Origin: JANQIV01 sp050117315
GTDB lineage: Bacteria; Bacteroidota; Ignavibacteria; Ignavibacteriales; Melioribacteraceae
Direction of reading: 5' to 3'
NCBI GenBank assembly: GCA_050117315.1
Contig: JASFMY010000059.1
Span: forward strand, 1-36,436
DNA length: 36,436 nt
Shown here one piece after another: positions 17,391 through 25,071 of the stretch. The position numbers and the translations under genes are program-made. Within the stretch, counting starts at the first letter, position 1, and each line of letters begins with the position of its first letter. Under the pieces are notes generated by a model that had not been told where the DNA came from, made no database searches, and saw only the letters and a program-made list of their open reading frames with translations.

Positions 17391-18569
17391 ATGAGAACAG
17401 TAGTATCGTTACCTGGCGACGGAATAGGAAAAACTGTTTTACCGGAAGCTATCAGAGTTTTAGATGCAGCAGGCTTCAAAGCTAATTATGTTCATGGTGA
17501 TATAGGCTGGGATTTTTGGATTAAGGAAGGAAATGCTTTGCCACAAAGAACAATTGATCTATTAGAAGAACATAAAATTGGATTATTCGGTGCAATAACA
17601 AGCAAACCCAAAGAAGAAGCGGCTAAAGAATTATCTCCGGAATTACAGAATAAAGGTTATGTTTACTTCAGCCCTATTGTCGGATTAAGACAACACTTCA
17701 ACTTAGATATATGTATTCGTCCTTGCAAAGCATTTAAGGGAAACCCGTTGAATTTTATAAGAAAAGACGGGAAGGGCGGATATGAAGAGCCGTTGGTTGA
17801 TGCCGTAATTTTCAGACAGAATACAGAAGGAATGTACGGAGGTGTTGAATGGACAAACCCGCCTGCACAGGTAAGAGCAGCCTTGGAAACTCACCCTAAA
17901 ATGAAAAATTTTATTGACGTTCCGAATGAAGAAATGGCAATTTCAACAAGAATTGTTTCAAAAAAAGCTACCCGCAGAATAATTACTTCAGCATTTGAAT
18001 ATGCAAAAAAATACGATTATAAAAATGTAACTGTATGTGAAAAACCAAATGTCCTGCGTGAGACTTCCGGGATGTATTTGCAGACGGCAAGAGAAGTTGC
18101 AAAAGATTATCCTGGCATCGATTTATGGGATACAAATATTGACGCTCAAATGATGTGGCTGACAAAGAATCCGGAATCATACGGAGTCCTGGTCTCCGAA
18201 AACATGTTCGGCGATATAATAAGCGACGGTTTTGCCGGATTGGTAGGTGGACTAGGATTTGCATGTTCTGCCAATATTGGTGATGAAGTTGCAGTCTTTG
18301 AACCGACTCATGGGTCTGCTCCCAAATATGAAAAATTAAATCCTTCTATCGTAAATCCTATTGCCATGATCTTGAGTGCATGCATGATGCTGGACCATAT
18401 TGGAGAAACCGGTAAAGCAGATAATATCAGAAATTCCATTGCTACTGTAATTGAAGAGGGTAAAGTAAAAACATACGATATGATGAAAATTAGAGGTGGA
18501 GCATCAGCAATTGAGAACGGAGCATGCGCCACACAACAGATGACTGATGCAATTATTGAGAAATTGTAA
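17391..18569 (+). CDS. isocitrate dehydrogenase-family beta-decarboxylating dehydrogenase, NADP-type
   Basis: 392 aa, isocitrate/isopropylmalate dehydrogenase family. The N-terminus LPGDGIGKTVLPEA, substrate arginines Arg100, Arg110 and Arg142 (GLRQ, CIRP, FRQNTEG), metal ligands Asp251, Asp275 and Asp279 (NIDAQMM, MFGDIISDG), and cofactor motif THGSAPKY are all present. The Lys312-Tyr313 pair aligns with the E. coli NADP-isocitrate dehydrogenase Lys-Tyr pair that binds the 2'-phosphate, so NADP is predicted. Substrate is probably isocitrate, given the aconitase and citrate lyase genes after it; homoisocitrate or a methylated analogue cannot be excluded. AAGGG lies 11 nt before ATG. First gene of the cluster. 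Confidence 0.88.
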   Translation: MRTVVSLPGDGIGKTVLPEAIRVLDAAGFKANYVHGDIGWDFWIKEGNALPQRTIDLLEEHKIGLFGAITSKPKEEAAKELSPELQNKGYVYFSPIVGLRQHFNLDICIRPCKAFKGNPLNFIRKDGKGGYEEPLVDAVIFRQNTEGMYGGVEWTNPPAQVRAALETHPKMKNFIDVPNEEMAISTRIVSKKATRRIITSAFEYAKKYDYKNVTVCEKPNVLRETSGMYLQTAREVAKDYPGIDLWDTNIDAQMMWLTKNPESYGVLVSENMFGDIISDGFAGLVGGLGFACSANIGDEVAVFEPTHGSAPKYEKLNPSIVNPIAMILSACMMLDHIGETGKADNIRNSIATVIEEGKVKTYDMMKIRGGASAIENGACATQQMTDAIIEKL

Positions 18570-18582
18570 AAGAAATGAAAAC

Positions 18583-18607
18583 GTAAAACACAGCATTTGC
18601 GTTTTAC
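18583..18607 (+). terminator. weak hairpin after isocitrate dehydrogenase
   Basis: GTAAAAC and GTTTTAC (18583-18589 and 18601-18607) pair across an 11-nt loop, followed only by ATTTTAT. It may reduce read-through into the HD gene or stabilise the upstream mRNA end. Confidence 0.4.
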
Positions 18608-18631
18608 ATTTTATAAAACAACGGGATAAGT

Positions 18632-19183
18632 ATGAGGGAAAAAATAAGAAAAATATGGCCTGAAATTGATTGGATTAAAAATAAAAAACTTAAAGAAAAA
18701 ACTTTAGATTGCTGGGTATATGCTATTGAAAATTCATCACTTACAGTCGAAGATCTAGATGTAATACCTTTTTCACTTTTAATCCGGAACTGCAGTGTTT
18801 CATTTATGAATCACAAAAGAACATGCGTGCAGTTAGCAGTTGAAATTGCAAAAATAATGGAAACAAATTTCAAAGATGATGCAAAGGTAAATATGGATTA
18901 CCTAATTTCAGGAGCAATCTTGATAGATGTAGGTAAGTTATGGGAATACGAATTAGTTGACGAAAAACTTTCTGTTACAAAAGAAGGTAAATTGTTGCGC
19001 CATCCTTTCAGCGGGGTTTCTATTGCTGATAGATTTGGATTACCGGTGGAAGTTCAGCACATAATAGCATATCATTCAAAAGAAGGCGATCTAGGAAAAA
19101 GAACAATTGAGTCAATAATTGTTCATCACGCGGATTTTGTAAGTTTCGAACCGTTTAAAAACGATACTTGTTTGAAAATATAA
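18632..19183 (+). CDS. HD-domain protein with altered HD motif
   Basis: A 183-aa HD-superfamily protein. Expected metal-ligand positions are His61 (NHKRT), Asp99, His124 (LRHPFSG), His143 and His148 (VQHIIAYHS) and Asp168 (HHADF). The canonical His-Asp pair is Ile98-Asp99 (GAILIDVGK instead of LHDIGK), so one ligand is lost and classical phosphohydrolase activity is doubtful. It lies between isocitrate dehydrogenase and the aconitase. A regulatory or binding role inside this pathway is possible; I do not know its substrate. Confidence 0.8.
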   Translation: MREKIRKIWPEIDWIKNKKLKEKTLDCWVYAIENSSLTVEDLDVIPFSLLIRNCSVSFMNHKRTCVQLAVEIAKIMETNFKDDAKVNMDYLISGAILIDVGKLWEYELVDEKLSVTKEGKLLRHPFSGVSIADRFGLPVEVQHIIAYHSKEGDLGKRTIESIIVHHADFVSFEPFKNDTCLKI

Positions 19184-19184
19184 A

Positions 19185-19243
19185 TTGTTTAATGGTCTAA
19201 TATTGTCAAATGGCAATGCGACAATTAAACAATTATTCACAAA
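19185..19243 (+). repeat. AATTG-rich intergenic repeat, 'empty' copy A
   Basis: This spacer begins GTTTAATGGTCTAATATTG and ends GACAATTAAACAATTATTC. The left half matches the left flank of the four-helix-bundle cassette (24614-24639) at nearly every position, and the right half resembles its right flank. No gene lies between the halves here, as if the cassette body had been lost or never gained. Confidence 0.6.
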
Positions 19244-19253
19244 AGGTAACTAA

Positions 19254-21230
19254 ATGCCACAAACATACATTGAAAAAATTGTCCAAAAATTTGCTGTAGA
19301 ATTGGAACAGAATCAAAAAATTCGGAGCGGCGATTTTGTTTCAATCAGACCGGCCTATGTAATGACACATGACAACACAGGAGCCGTGATCCCAAAATTT
19401 AGAGCAATAGGTGCTGATAAGCTTGCAAACCCAAGGCAGGTAGTTCATACATTGGATCACAATATTCAAGATAAAAGTGAAAAGAATTTAGCTAAGTATA
19501 AAAAAATTAAAGATTTTGCTGCAGAGATGGGAAATGATTTTTATCCTGCCGGAAGAGGCATTGGGCATCAAATAATGTGTGAAGAAGGCTATGCGTTTCC
19601 TGGAACTATGGTTGTAGCATCGGACAGCCATTCAAACATGTACGGCGGTTTAGGCGTTTTGGGTACACCTATTGTTAGAACAGATGCCGCTGCGATTTGG
19701 GCAACCGGAAGAACCTGGTGGCAAGTGCCTCCTATTGCAAAAGTTGAATTAACGGGAGCATTACGAAAAGGTGTTGTTGGTAAGGATATCATAATAACAT
19801 TATGCGGGCATTTTAAGAATGACGAAGTTTTAAACCATGTTATAGAATTTACCGGTAGTGGAGTTAAAAACCTGACAATTGATCAAAGATTAACAATCGC
19901 AAATATGACCACAGAATGGGGTGCCTTGGCAGGTGTTTTCCCTATTGATGAAGTTACAACTTCATGGTTAAAAGATAGAGTTAATTATGTTAAAAACAGA
20001 GGCTTAGCAGGTGTCCCTTCAGATATTGATGGAAACGGTGAACAACACCCAAGATTAAATGAAAAAAGAATTTTGGAATTGGAAAAAGACATAGCAAATT
20101 ATTTGCCGGATGATAATGCTTTTTATTCAAAAGAAATTACTCTGGATTTAAGCACAATTGAGCCCCATGTTGCCGGCCCAAACAGTGTTAAGATTATGGA
20201 AGCCGTATCAGGAATTAAAAAAGAAAAAGTAAAAATCAACAAAGCATATTTAGTTTCCTGTGTAAATAGCCGTAAAGAAGATATCGCCGAGTCAGCTAAA
20301 GTCTTAAAAGGTAAAAAAATAGCCGAGGGGGTAGAATTTTATGTTGCTGCAGCTTCAAGTGAAGTTCAAAAAGAAAGTGAATTAAACGGTGATTGGCAAG
20401 CATTAATCGATGCGGGAGCAATCCCGTTGCCACCGGGATGCGGTCCGTGCATTGGTCTGGGCACAGGTCTTCTTGAAGACGGTGAAGTTGGCATTTCAGC
20501 TACCAACCGCAACTTTAAAGGAAGAATGGGCTCGCCGAATGCCAAAGCATATCTTGCTTCACCTGCTGTCGTGGCATACTCAGCATTGTCCGGATTTATT
20601 GATTTCATGAACGAGATAGAATCAAGCGCAATTACGGCTTCAATAAAAACAAATAAGAAAGATATATCCTCTTCACAAAAAGTGGAAATAATAAACGGGT
20701 TCCCTAAAGCGATAACCGGTTATCTTATTTTCTGCAACCAAGATAACATGAATACAGACGGAATCTATCCCGGCAAATATACTTATGTTGATGATTTTAA
20801 AGCTGAAGATCAGGCCAAAGTAGCAATGGAAAACTATGATCCCGAATTCCAAACAAAAGCTAAAGCCGGAGATATTCTTGTTGGCGGTTTCAACTGGGGG
20901 ACAGGAAGTTCGAGAGAACAGGCTGCTACTGCGCTAAAGCATAGAGGAATTCAGTGTGTAATTGCCGGTTCATTTTCCGCGACATACATGAGAAATGCAA
21001 TTAACAACGGATTTTTATGTATTGAGGCACCTGAATTAGTTGGAGATTTGAAAAGCGAATTTGGCAAAGATGAGTTAACAAAATTAGCCAATAAATGTGC
21101 CAAAATTGATTTTCAGAATTCAAAAATACAAGTGGAAAATAAAGAGTATTCAATAAACCCTATTGGCAAAGCAGCTCAAGAACTAATAGTAATGGACGGT
21201 TTAGAAAATTGGGTAAAAAATAATATGTAA
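19254..21230 (+). CDS. aconitase-family hydratase, homoaconitase-like
   Basis: 658 aa. The three [4Fe-4S] cysteines are Cys336 (SCVNSRK), Cys396 and Cys399 (PGCGPCIG). The first domains carry THDNTG and ASDSHSN, and the C-terminal swivel domain carries GGFNWGTGSSREQ with the catalytic loop. The segment GEVGISATNRNFKGRMGS is what I associate with fungal homoaconitase Lys4 rather than bacterial AcnA/AcnB. In this gene context citrate/isocitrate interconversion is the simplest role; homocitrate or methylcitrate are alternatives. The start follows the AATTG repeat, with AAGG 7-8 nt upstream. Confidence 0.88.
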   Translation: MPQTYIEKIVQKFAVELEQNQKIRSGDFVSIRPAYVMTHDNTGAVIPKFRAIGADKLANPRQVVHTLDHNIQDKSEKNLAKYKKIKDFAAEMGNDFYPAGRGIGHQIMCEEGYAFPGTMVVASDSHSNMYGGLGVLGTPIVRTDAAAIWATGRTWWQVPPIAKVELTGALRKGVVGKDIIITLCGHFKNDEVLNHVIEFTGSGVKNLTIDQRLTIANMTTEWGALAGVFPIDEVTTSWLKDRVNYVKNRGLAGVPSDIDGNGEQHPRLNEKRILELEKDIANYLPDDNAFYSKEITLDLSTIEPHVAGPNSVKIMEAVSGIKKEKVKINKAYLVSCVNSRKEDIAESAKVLKGKKIAEGVEFYVAAASSEVQKESELNGDWQALIDAGAIPLPPGCGPCIGLGTGLLEDGEVGISATNRNFKGRMGSPNAKAYLASPAVVAYSALSGFIDFMNEIESSAITASIKTNKKDISSSQKVEIINGFPKAITGYLIFCNQDNMNTDGIYPGKYTYVDDFKAEDQAKVAMENYDPEFQTKAKAGDILVGGFNWGTGSSREQAATALKHRGIQCVIAGSFSATYMRNAINNGFLCIEAPELVGDLKSEFGKDELTKLANKCAKIDFQNSKIQVENKEYSINPIGKAAQELIVMDGLENWVKNNM

Positions 21231-21271
21231 TTAATAAATATTTCTCGACAATTACTTAAACTTTTATTATA

Positions 21272-21781
21272 ATGAACTATACACAACATATCGATCTTAC
21301 TTCATATCAAATAAATAGGGGTATGGTCATGGCATTAATAGTTCATAACTTTGAAACTCCGCGCAATATTTTCGAGAAATTAATCAGAGACTACGAGCAG
21401 CTTGATATGGTCGTAAACGGCGACAATATGTTCAATTTTGTCTCTACTGCATTTCATATGCAGGAATGGATCAAAAGCTCTCCCATTTACGAGACCGAGG
21501 CGGTAAAAAGGCTTGTCCGTAAAGCTTCGCACGACAAATATTTAAAAATATGCAACGATATTATCTGTGCGAAAACTTATTATAAGGTTGAAATTGATGA
21601 TCCGGATCTACCGGAAGGTGAGGAACCCAATTTCAATGTTCTTCCTGAAAAGTTTGATCTGGATAGTTATAAAGACGGATCAAAGAAATTTAGATTCATT
21701 GTTGGTGACGACGAGTTAGACCCGTTTGAATTCAAAGAAGAGATTAAAGAACTTTATTCAACGTATTTCAAAATCAAATGA
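21272..21781 (+). CDS. protein of unknown function, alpha-helical N-terminus
   Basis: 169 aa, no signal peptide. I do not recognise a named family. The N-terminal ~110 residues look helical with FNFVSTAFHMQEWIKSS and LKICNDIICAKTYY, a pattern (TAFHxxxWI ... ICN) I have seen in short uncharacterised HEPN-like proteins. The C-terminal third is acidic (DDPDLPEGEEP, DELDPFEFKEEI). GC-rich third positions (for example GACCGAGGCGGTAAAAAGG) differ slightly from its neighbours. It ends in the terminator that divides the cluster. A link to tricarboxylate metabolism rests on position only. Confidence 0.7.
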   Translation: MNYTQHIDLTSYQINRGMVMALIVHNFETPRNIFEKLIRDYEQLDMVVNGDNMFNFVSTAFHMQEWIKSSPIYETEAVKRLVRKASHDKYLKICNDIICAKTYYKVEIDDPDLPEGEEPNFNVLPEKFDLDSYKDGSKKFRFIVGDDELDPFEFKEEIKELYSTYFKIK

Positions 21782-21815
21782 GGCTGAGTTGATGTAAATT
21801 CAGCCTTTTTATTTT
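21781..21815 (+). terminator. terminator inside the tricarboxylate cluster
   Basis: AGGCTGA (21781-21787) pairs with TCAGCCT (21800-21806), followed by TTTTATTTT. It begins on the last base of the preceding stop codon. Genes from mmgE/prpD onward therefore probably need their own promoter or read-through. Confidence 0.88.
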
Positions 21816-21864
21816 GAGATTAATTTAAGAATATCACTTTATATAATTTATTTGAAGGTATTTG

Positions 21865-23298
21865 ATGGAAAGATCAATCTCAAGACAAATGGCTGAGTTT
21901 GCATTAAAATTAGAATACAAAGACCTCCCTCAAGAAATATTACAAGAAGTAAAAAGATTTTTATATGATTCAATAGGTTGTGCTTACGGCAGTTACCATA
22001 CTAAAGATGTAAATATTCTAAAAGATATCTATCTAAATATGGGTGGTAGAGAAGAAGCCACTTTAATTGGGTTCGGAGATAAAATACCTGCTGTAAACGC
22101 AACATTAGTTAATGCACAAATGATTCGTGCGCTCGATTTTAACGATATTTACTGGAAAGAAGACCCTTCTCACCCGTCCGATACTATGCCTGCCGCTTTT
22201 TCTGTGGGCGAATTGGCGGATTCATCGATGAAAGAAGTAATTGTTGCAATTGTTTTGGCTTACGAATTTGAACAGCGTTTATGTTTATTTGCAAAACCCG
22301 GTATCCGTGAAAGAAAATGGCACCATGCCACTTTAACTCAATTTGTTTCCCCTATTGTTGCAGGAAAGTTATTGGGACTAACCGAAGATCAAATGGTAAA
22401 CGCAATTGGTATAAGCGGATGTCATAATCATACAATTGGCTGCCCCACGGCAGGAAAATTAACAATGATGAAAAATACGGTTGACCCGATGGCAACTCAA
22501 TCTGGTGTATTTGCTGCATTGATGGCACAAAAGGGATTTTCCGGCACAGAGAAAATATTTGAAGGAAAAGAAGGTTTTATGGACTGCTTCTTAGGATGGA
22601 ACGCTAAAAACGAAATATTAGCTCCAATTTATATGCAAGGCAGGGAGGGGATATCAAAATGGTCGTGGAATTTGGAAGCACTTCTAGGTGGACTGGGCGA
22701 AAACTTTAAGATTATGGAATGCGGCATGAAAGCCTTTCCTACAGAAGCACTTTCTCATACCCATTTGACATGTACACTAAAAGTAATGCTCAACAATAAT
22801 CTAAATTATGATCAAATTGAGGAAGTAAAAGTAACAACCTTGGTACAAGCATACGACATTTTATTTGATCCCGCTAAATACCGGCCTGAATCAAGAGAAA
22901 CTGCTGACCACTCTCTTCCCTATTGTCTGGCTGCTGCAATTGTAGATAAAAAGATAACAACCGAATCTTTTTCCAATGAAAAGTTAAAAGATCCGAGAAT
23001 TTTTGAAGTAATTGATAAAATAAAAGGCGAACCCTCAATTGAGTTTGAAAAGATGTTCCCTGCAAAACAGCCGTCAAAAGTTGTTATTAAGACCAAAGAC
23101 GGAAGAGAATTTTCAGAATATATTGAATATCCCAAAGGTGACCCGAGAGAGCCAATGACAATGGATGATCTTGAAAACAAATTTAAAGCTCTTTCAAATC
23201 CAATAATGAACAGAGAAAAACAGAATGAAATAAAAGAGTCTATATTTGAATGCGAAGAATACAGTTGTAGAGAATTTATGGACAAACTAGTTATATAA
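21865..23298 (+). CDS. MmgE/PrpD family dehydratase
   Basis: A 477-aa member of the MmgE/PrpD family, iron-sulfur-free dehydratases that include 2-methylcitrate dehydratase and cis-aconitate decarboxylase. Signatures: FLYDSIGCAYGSY near residue 32, NAQMIRALDFNDIYWKEDPSHPSD near 88, and KWHHATLTQFVSPIVAGKLLGL near 152. The ATG at 21865 has AAGG 7 nt upstream; a TTG one codon earlier is also in frame. It could dehydrate citrate or 2-methylcitrate to the cis-aconitate form that the cluster's aconitase rehydrates. No PrpB or PrpC is present in the window, so a full methylcitrate cycle is not encoded here. Confidence 0.88.
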   Translation: MERSISRQMAEFALKLEYKDLPQEILQEVKRFLYDSIGCAYGSYHTKDVNILKDIYLNMGGREEATLIGFGDKIPAVNATLVNAQMIRALDFNDIYWKEDPSHPSDTMPAAFSVGELADSSMKEVIVAIVLAYEFEQRLCLFAKPGIRERKWHHATLTQFVSPIVAGKLLGLTEDQMVNAIGISGCHNHTIGCPTAGKLTMMKNTVDPMATQSGVFAALMAQKGFSGTEKIFEGKEGFMDCFLGWNAKNEILAPIYMQGREGISKWSWNLEALLGGLGENFKIMECGMKAFPTEALSHTHLTCTLKVMLNNNLNYDQIEEVKVTTLVQAYDILFDPAKYRPESRETADHSLPYCLAAAIVDKKITTESFSNEKLKDPRIFEVIDKIKGEPSIEFEKMFPAKQPSKVVIKTKDGREFSEYIEYPKGDPREPMTMDDLENKFKALSNPIMNREKQNEIKESIFECEEYSCREFMDKLVI

Positions 23299-23306
23299 TA
23301 TAAGCA

Positions 23307-23381
23307 TTGTTAAATTACCTAATGGTCTCTTACTCCCGGCAATTTGGCAATGCAACAATTTGATAATTAAACAATTACAAA
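23307..23381 (+). repeat. AATTG-rich intergenic repeat, 'empty' copy B
   Basis: This spacer carries ATTGTTAAATTACCTAATGG on the left and GGCAATGCAACAATTTGAT plus AATTAAACAATTACAA on the right. It shares TTGGCAATGC-ACAATT and AATTAAACAATTA with copy A and the ACAATTTGA block with the right flank of the four-helix cassette. No gene is inside. Confidence 0.55.
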
Positions 23382-23383
23382 AA

Positions 23384-24592
23384 ATGAATAAAAAAATATT
23401 ACAAGGCAACGCTGGAAAAAGAGGCAAAGATGTAAGATCAGATTGCTACATAGAAATTAAGATCAAAAAATCCGGCGGACTAAAAATCGAACTGCAAAGC
23501 AAAGTTCATTCAATGTACGGTGAAAATATAGTTGCCCAAATTAAAGAACTTGCAGATTATTTCGAAATAAAACATGCTGAAATTGTTGTTGAAGACTTTG
23601 GGGCCCTGTCTTTCACAATTGCTGCAAGATTTGAAACAGCATATAAAAGAATCTTCCCGGAAAGCCAAATAGAATTTTTACTTCCTTTTAATAAAAAGAA
23701 TAAGTACAAAACTGCAAAGGACAGTTTAAGAAGAAGCAGACTATATTTGCCCGGTAACGAACCAAAGTTCTACCCCAATGCCGGACTGCATCAGCCGGAC
23801 GGAATTATTCTTGACTTGGAAGACAGTGTTGCTCACACCGAAAAAGATTCAGCGGCGATATTAGTTAGAAATGTATTAAGAACAATTGATTTTTACGGTT
23901 CCGAAAGAATGGTGAGAATAAACCAGTTGCCTAAAGGGCTTGATGATTTGAAGTATGTTATCCCTCATAATGTACATGTTATTCTGATTCCAAAAATAGA
24001 ATCAAAAGAGCATGTAATTAATATCGAAAGAGAAGTTGAAGTGCTTAAAGAATTTTATAATGTGAAAGATGAAATCTATTTTATGCCGATTATTGAAAGT
24101 GCAAAGGGAGTTGTAAACGCTTATGAGATTGCCGCTGCTTCAAAATTTAATTGTGCTTTAGCTATTGGACTCGAAGATTATACCGCGGATATCGGCACAC
24201 AAAGAACAAATGAAGGTAAAGAAAGTTATTTTGCAAGAACAGCAGTTGTCAACGCTGCTAAAGCTGCGGGTATTCAAGCCATAGATACTGTATTCTCGGA
24301 TGTATCGGATATGGAAGGTTTAAGGGAAAGTGTAATAGAAGCTAAATCACTTGGATTTGAAGGAAAAGGCTGTATTCATCCTAGACAGATAAAAGTAATA
24401 AACGAAGCTTTTGCTCCGAACGAAGGCGAAATAGAGAAGGCAAAAAAAATTGTTGCAGCTTTTGAAGAAGCTGAAAACAAAGGGATTGGAGTTGTTTCGC
24501 TTGGAAGTAAAATGATTGATGCCCCTATAGTAAAAAGAGCTCAAAAAATTGTAGAATATGCTGAAAAAAATAAATTATTAAAAGAGAAATAA
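23384..24592 (+). CDS. citrate lyase acyl-carrier (gamma) and beta subunits fused, CitD-CitE
   Basis: A 402-aa fusion. Residues 1-100 are CitD-like (AGKRGKDVRSDCYIEIK, EIVVEDFGALSFTIAARFETA), and Ser19 is the likely attachment site of the phosphoribosyl-dephospho-CoA group. Residues ~117-402 are a CitE/HpcH-type lyase (RSRLYLPGNEPKFYP, ILDLEDSV, MPIIESAKGVVNAYEIA, AIGLEDYTADIG), which cleaves the citryl thioester to oxaloacetate. Normally these are separate citD and citE genes. ATG at 23384 is chosen because CitD proteins begin near here and upstream codons lie in the repeat. CitF follows after the inserted four-helix gene. The CitC ligase and CitX/CitG prosthetic-group genes are not in the window. 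Confidence 0.9.
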   Translation: MNKKILQGNAGKRGKDVRSDCYIEIKIKKSGGLKIELQSKVHSMYGENIVAQIKELADYFEIKHAEIVVEDFGALSFTIAARFETAYKRIFPESQIEFLLPFNKKNKYKTAKDSLRRSRLYLPGNEPKFYPNAGLHQPDGIILDLEDSVAHTEKDSAAILVRNVLRTIDFYGSERMVRINQLPKGLDDLKYVIPHNVHVILIPKIESKEHVINIEREVEVLKEFYNVKDEIYFMPIIESAKGVVNAYEIAAASKFNCALAIGLEDYTADIGTQRTNEGKESYFARTAVVNAAKAAGIQAIDTVFSDVSDMEGLRESVIEAKSLGFEGKGCIHPRQIKVINEAFAPNEGEIEKAKKIVAAFEEAENKGIGVVSLGSKMIDAPIVKRAQKIVEYAEKNKLLKEK

Positions 24593-24609
24593 AGGCTAAT
24601 ATATTTGAT

Positions 24610-25068
24610 AGACCGTTTAATGGCCTAATTGTCTAATGGATGCAAGACGAACTAAATATCTTAAGTTGAATGATATAGAAGCTTATAGAATTTCTTTTAC
24701 TTTGAGTAATTTTGTTTGGGATGTTATTAAAGAATGGGGTTACTTTTCTAAGAAAACTATTGGAGCCCAATTTGTAGATGCTGTAGATTCGATCTCTGCA
24801 AATATAGCCGAAGGATTTGGCAGATACACAAAAAAAGACAAAATTAGATTTTACAGAATTAATTTTGCTTCAATGTATGAGTCTCTAGATTGGAATGAAA
24901 AAGCAAAGGTTAGGAAATTACTTTCTGATGATGATTATAACCATATCTTCAACGAACTTCAAAAACTACCGAACTCAATAAACAGTTTAATAAATTATAC
25001 AGATTCTAAACTAAAATTATAAACTCAATCACAACAATTTGAAAATAAAACAATTGGACAATTAAAAA
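24610..25068 (+). repeat. four-helix-gene cassette bounded by imperfect inverted repeats
   Basis: TTTAATGGCCTAATTGTCT (24616-24634) and, inverted, the sequence at 25048-25066 (AAACAATTGGACAATTAAA) match at about 15 of 18 positions. They bracket the four-helix-bundle gene. Related sequence without a gene occupies 19185-19243 and 23307-23381 in the same cluster. This suggests a small mobile or copied unit between citDE and citF. No transposase is included. Confidence 0.55.
24636..25022 (+). CDS. four-helix-bundle protein (23S rRNA intervening-sequence type)
   Basis: 128 aa. The core motif ISANIAEGFGRYTKKDKIRFYRIN near residues 53-76 is diagnostic of the S23/IVP four-helix-bundle family, related to the Avd accessory protein of diversity-generating retroelements. 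The third helix region (FASMYESLDW) matches the family's SAxELE position only loosely. The protein is known to form pentameric bundles in relatives; its cellular role is unclear. It sits between citDE and citF, flanked by inverted AATTG repeats, and seems unrelated to citrate metabolism. The start may be this ATG or a later codon, since the repeat runs right up to it. Confidence 0.88.
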   Translation: MDARRTKYLKLNDIEAYRISFTLSNFVWDVIKEWGYFSKKTIGAQFVDAVDSISANIAEGFGRYTKKDKIRFYRINFASMYESLDWNEKAKVRKLLSDDDYNHIFNELQKLPNSINSLINYTDSKLKL

Positions 25069-25071
25069 AGA

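Noticed and set aside
17391..21230. Lysine synthesis through homocitrate
   Set aside because: The aconitase has a homoaconitase-like signature, but no homocitrate synthase or other lysine genes are present, and citrate lyase genes follow in the same direction.
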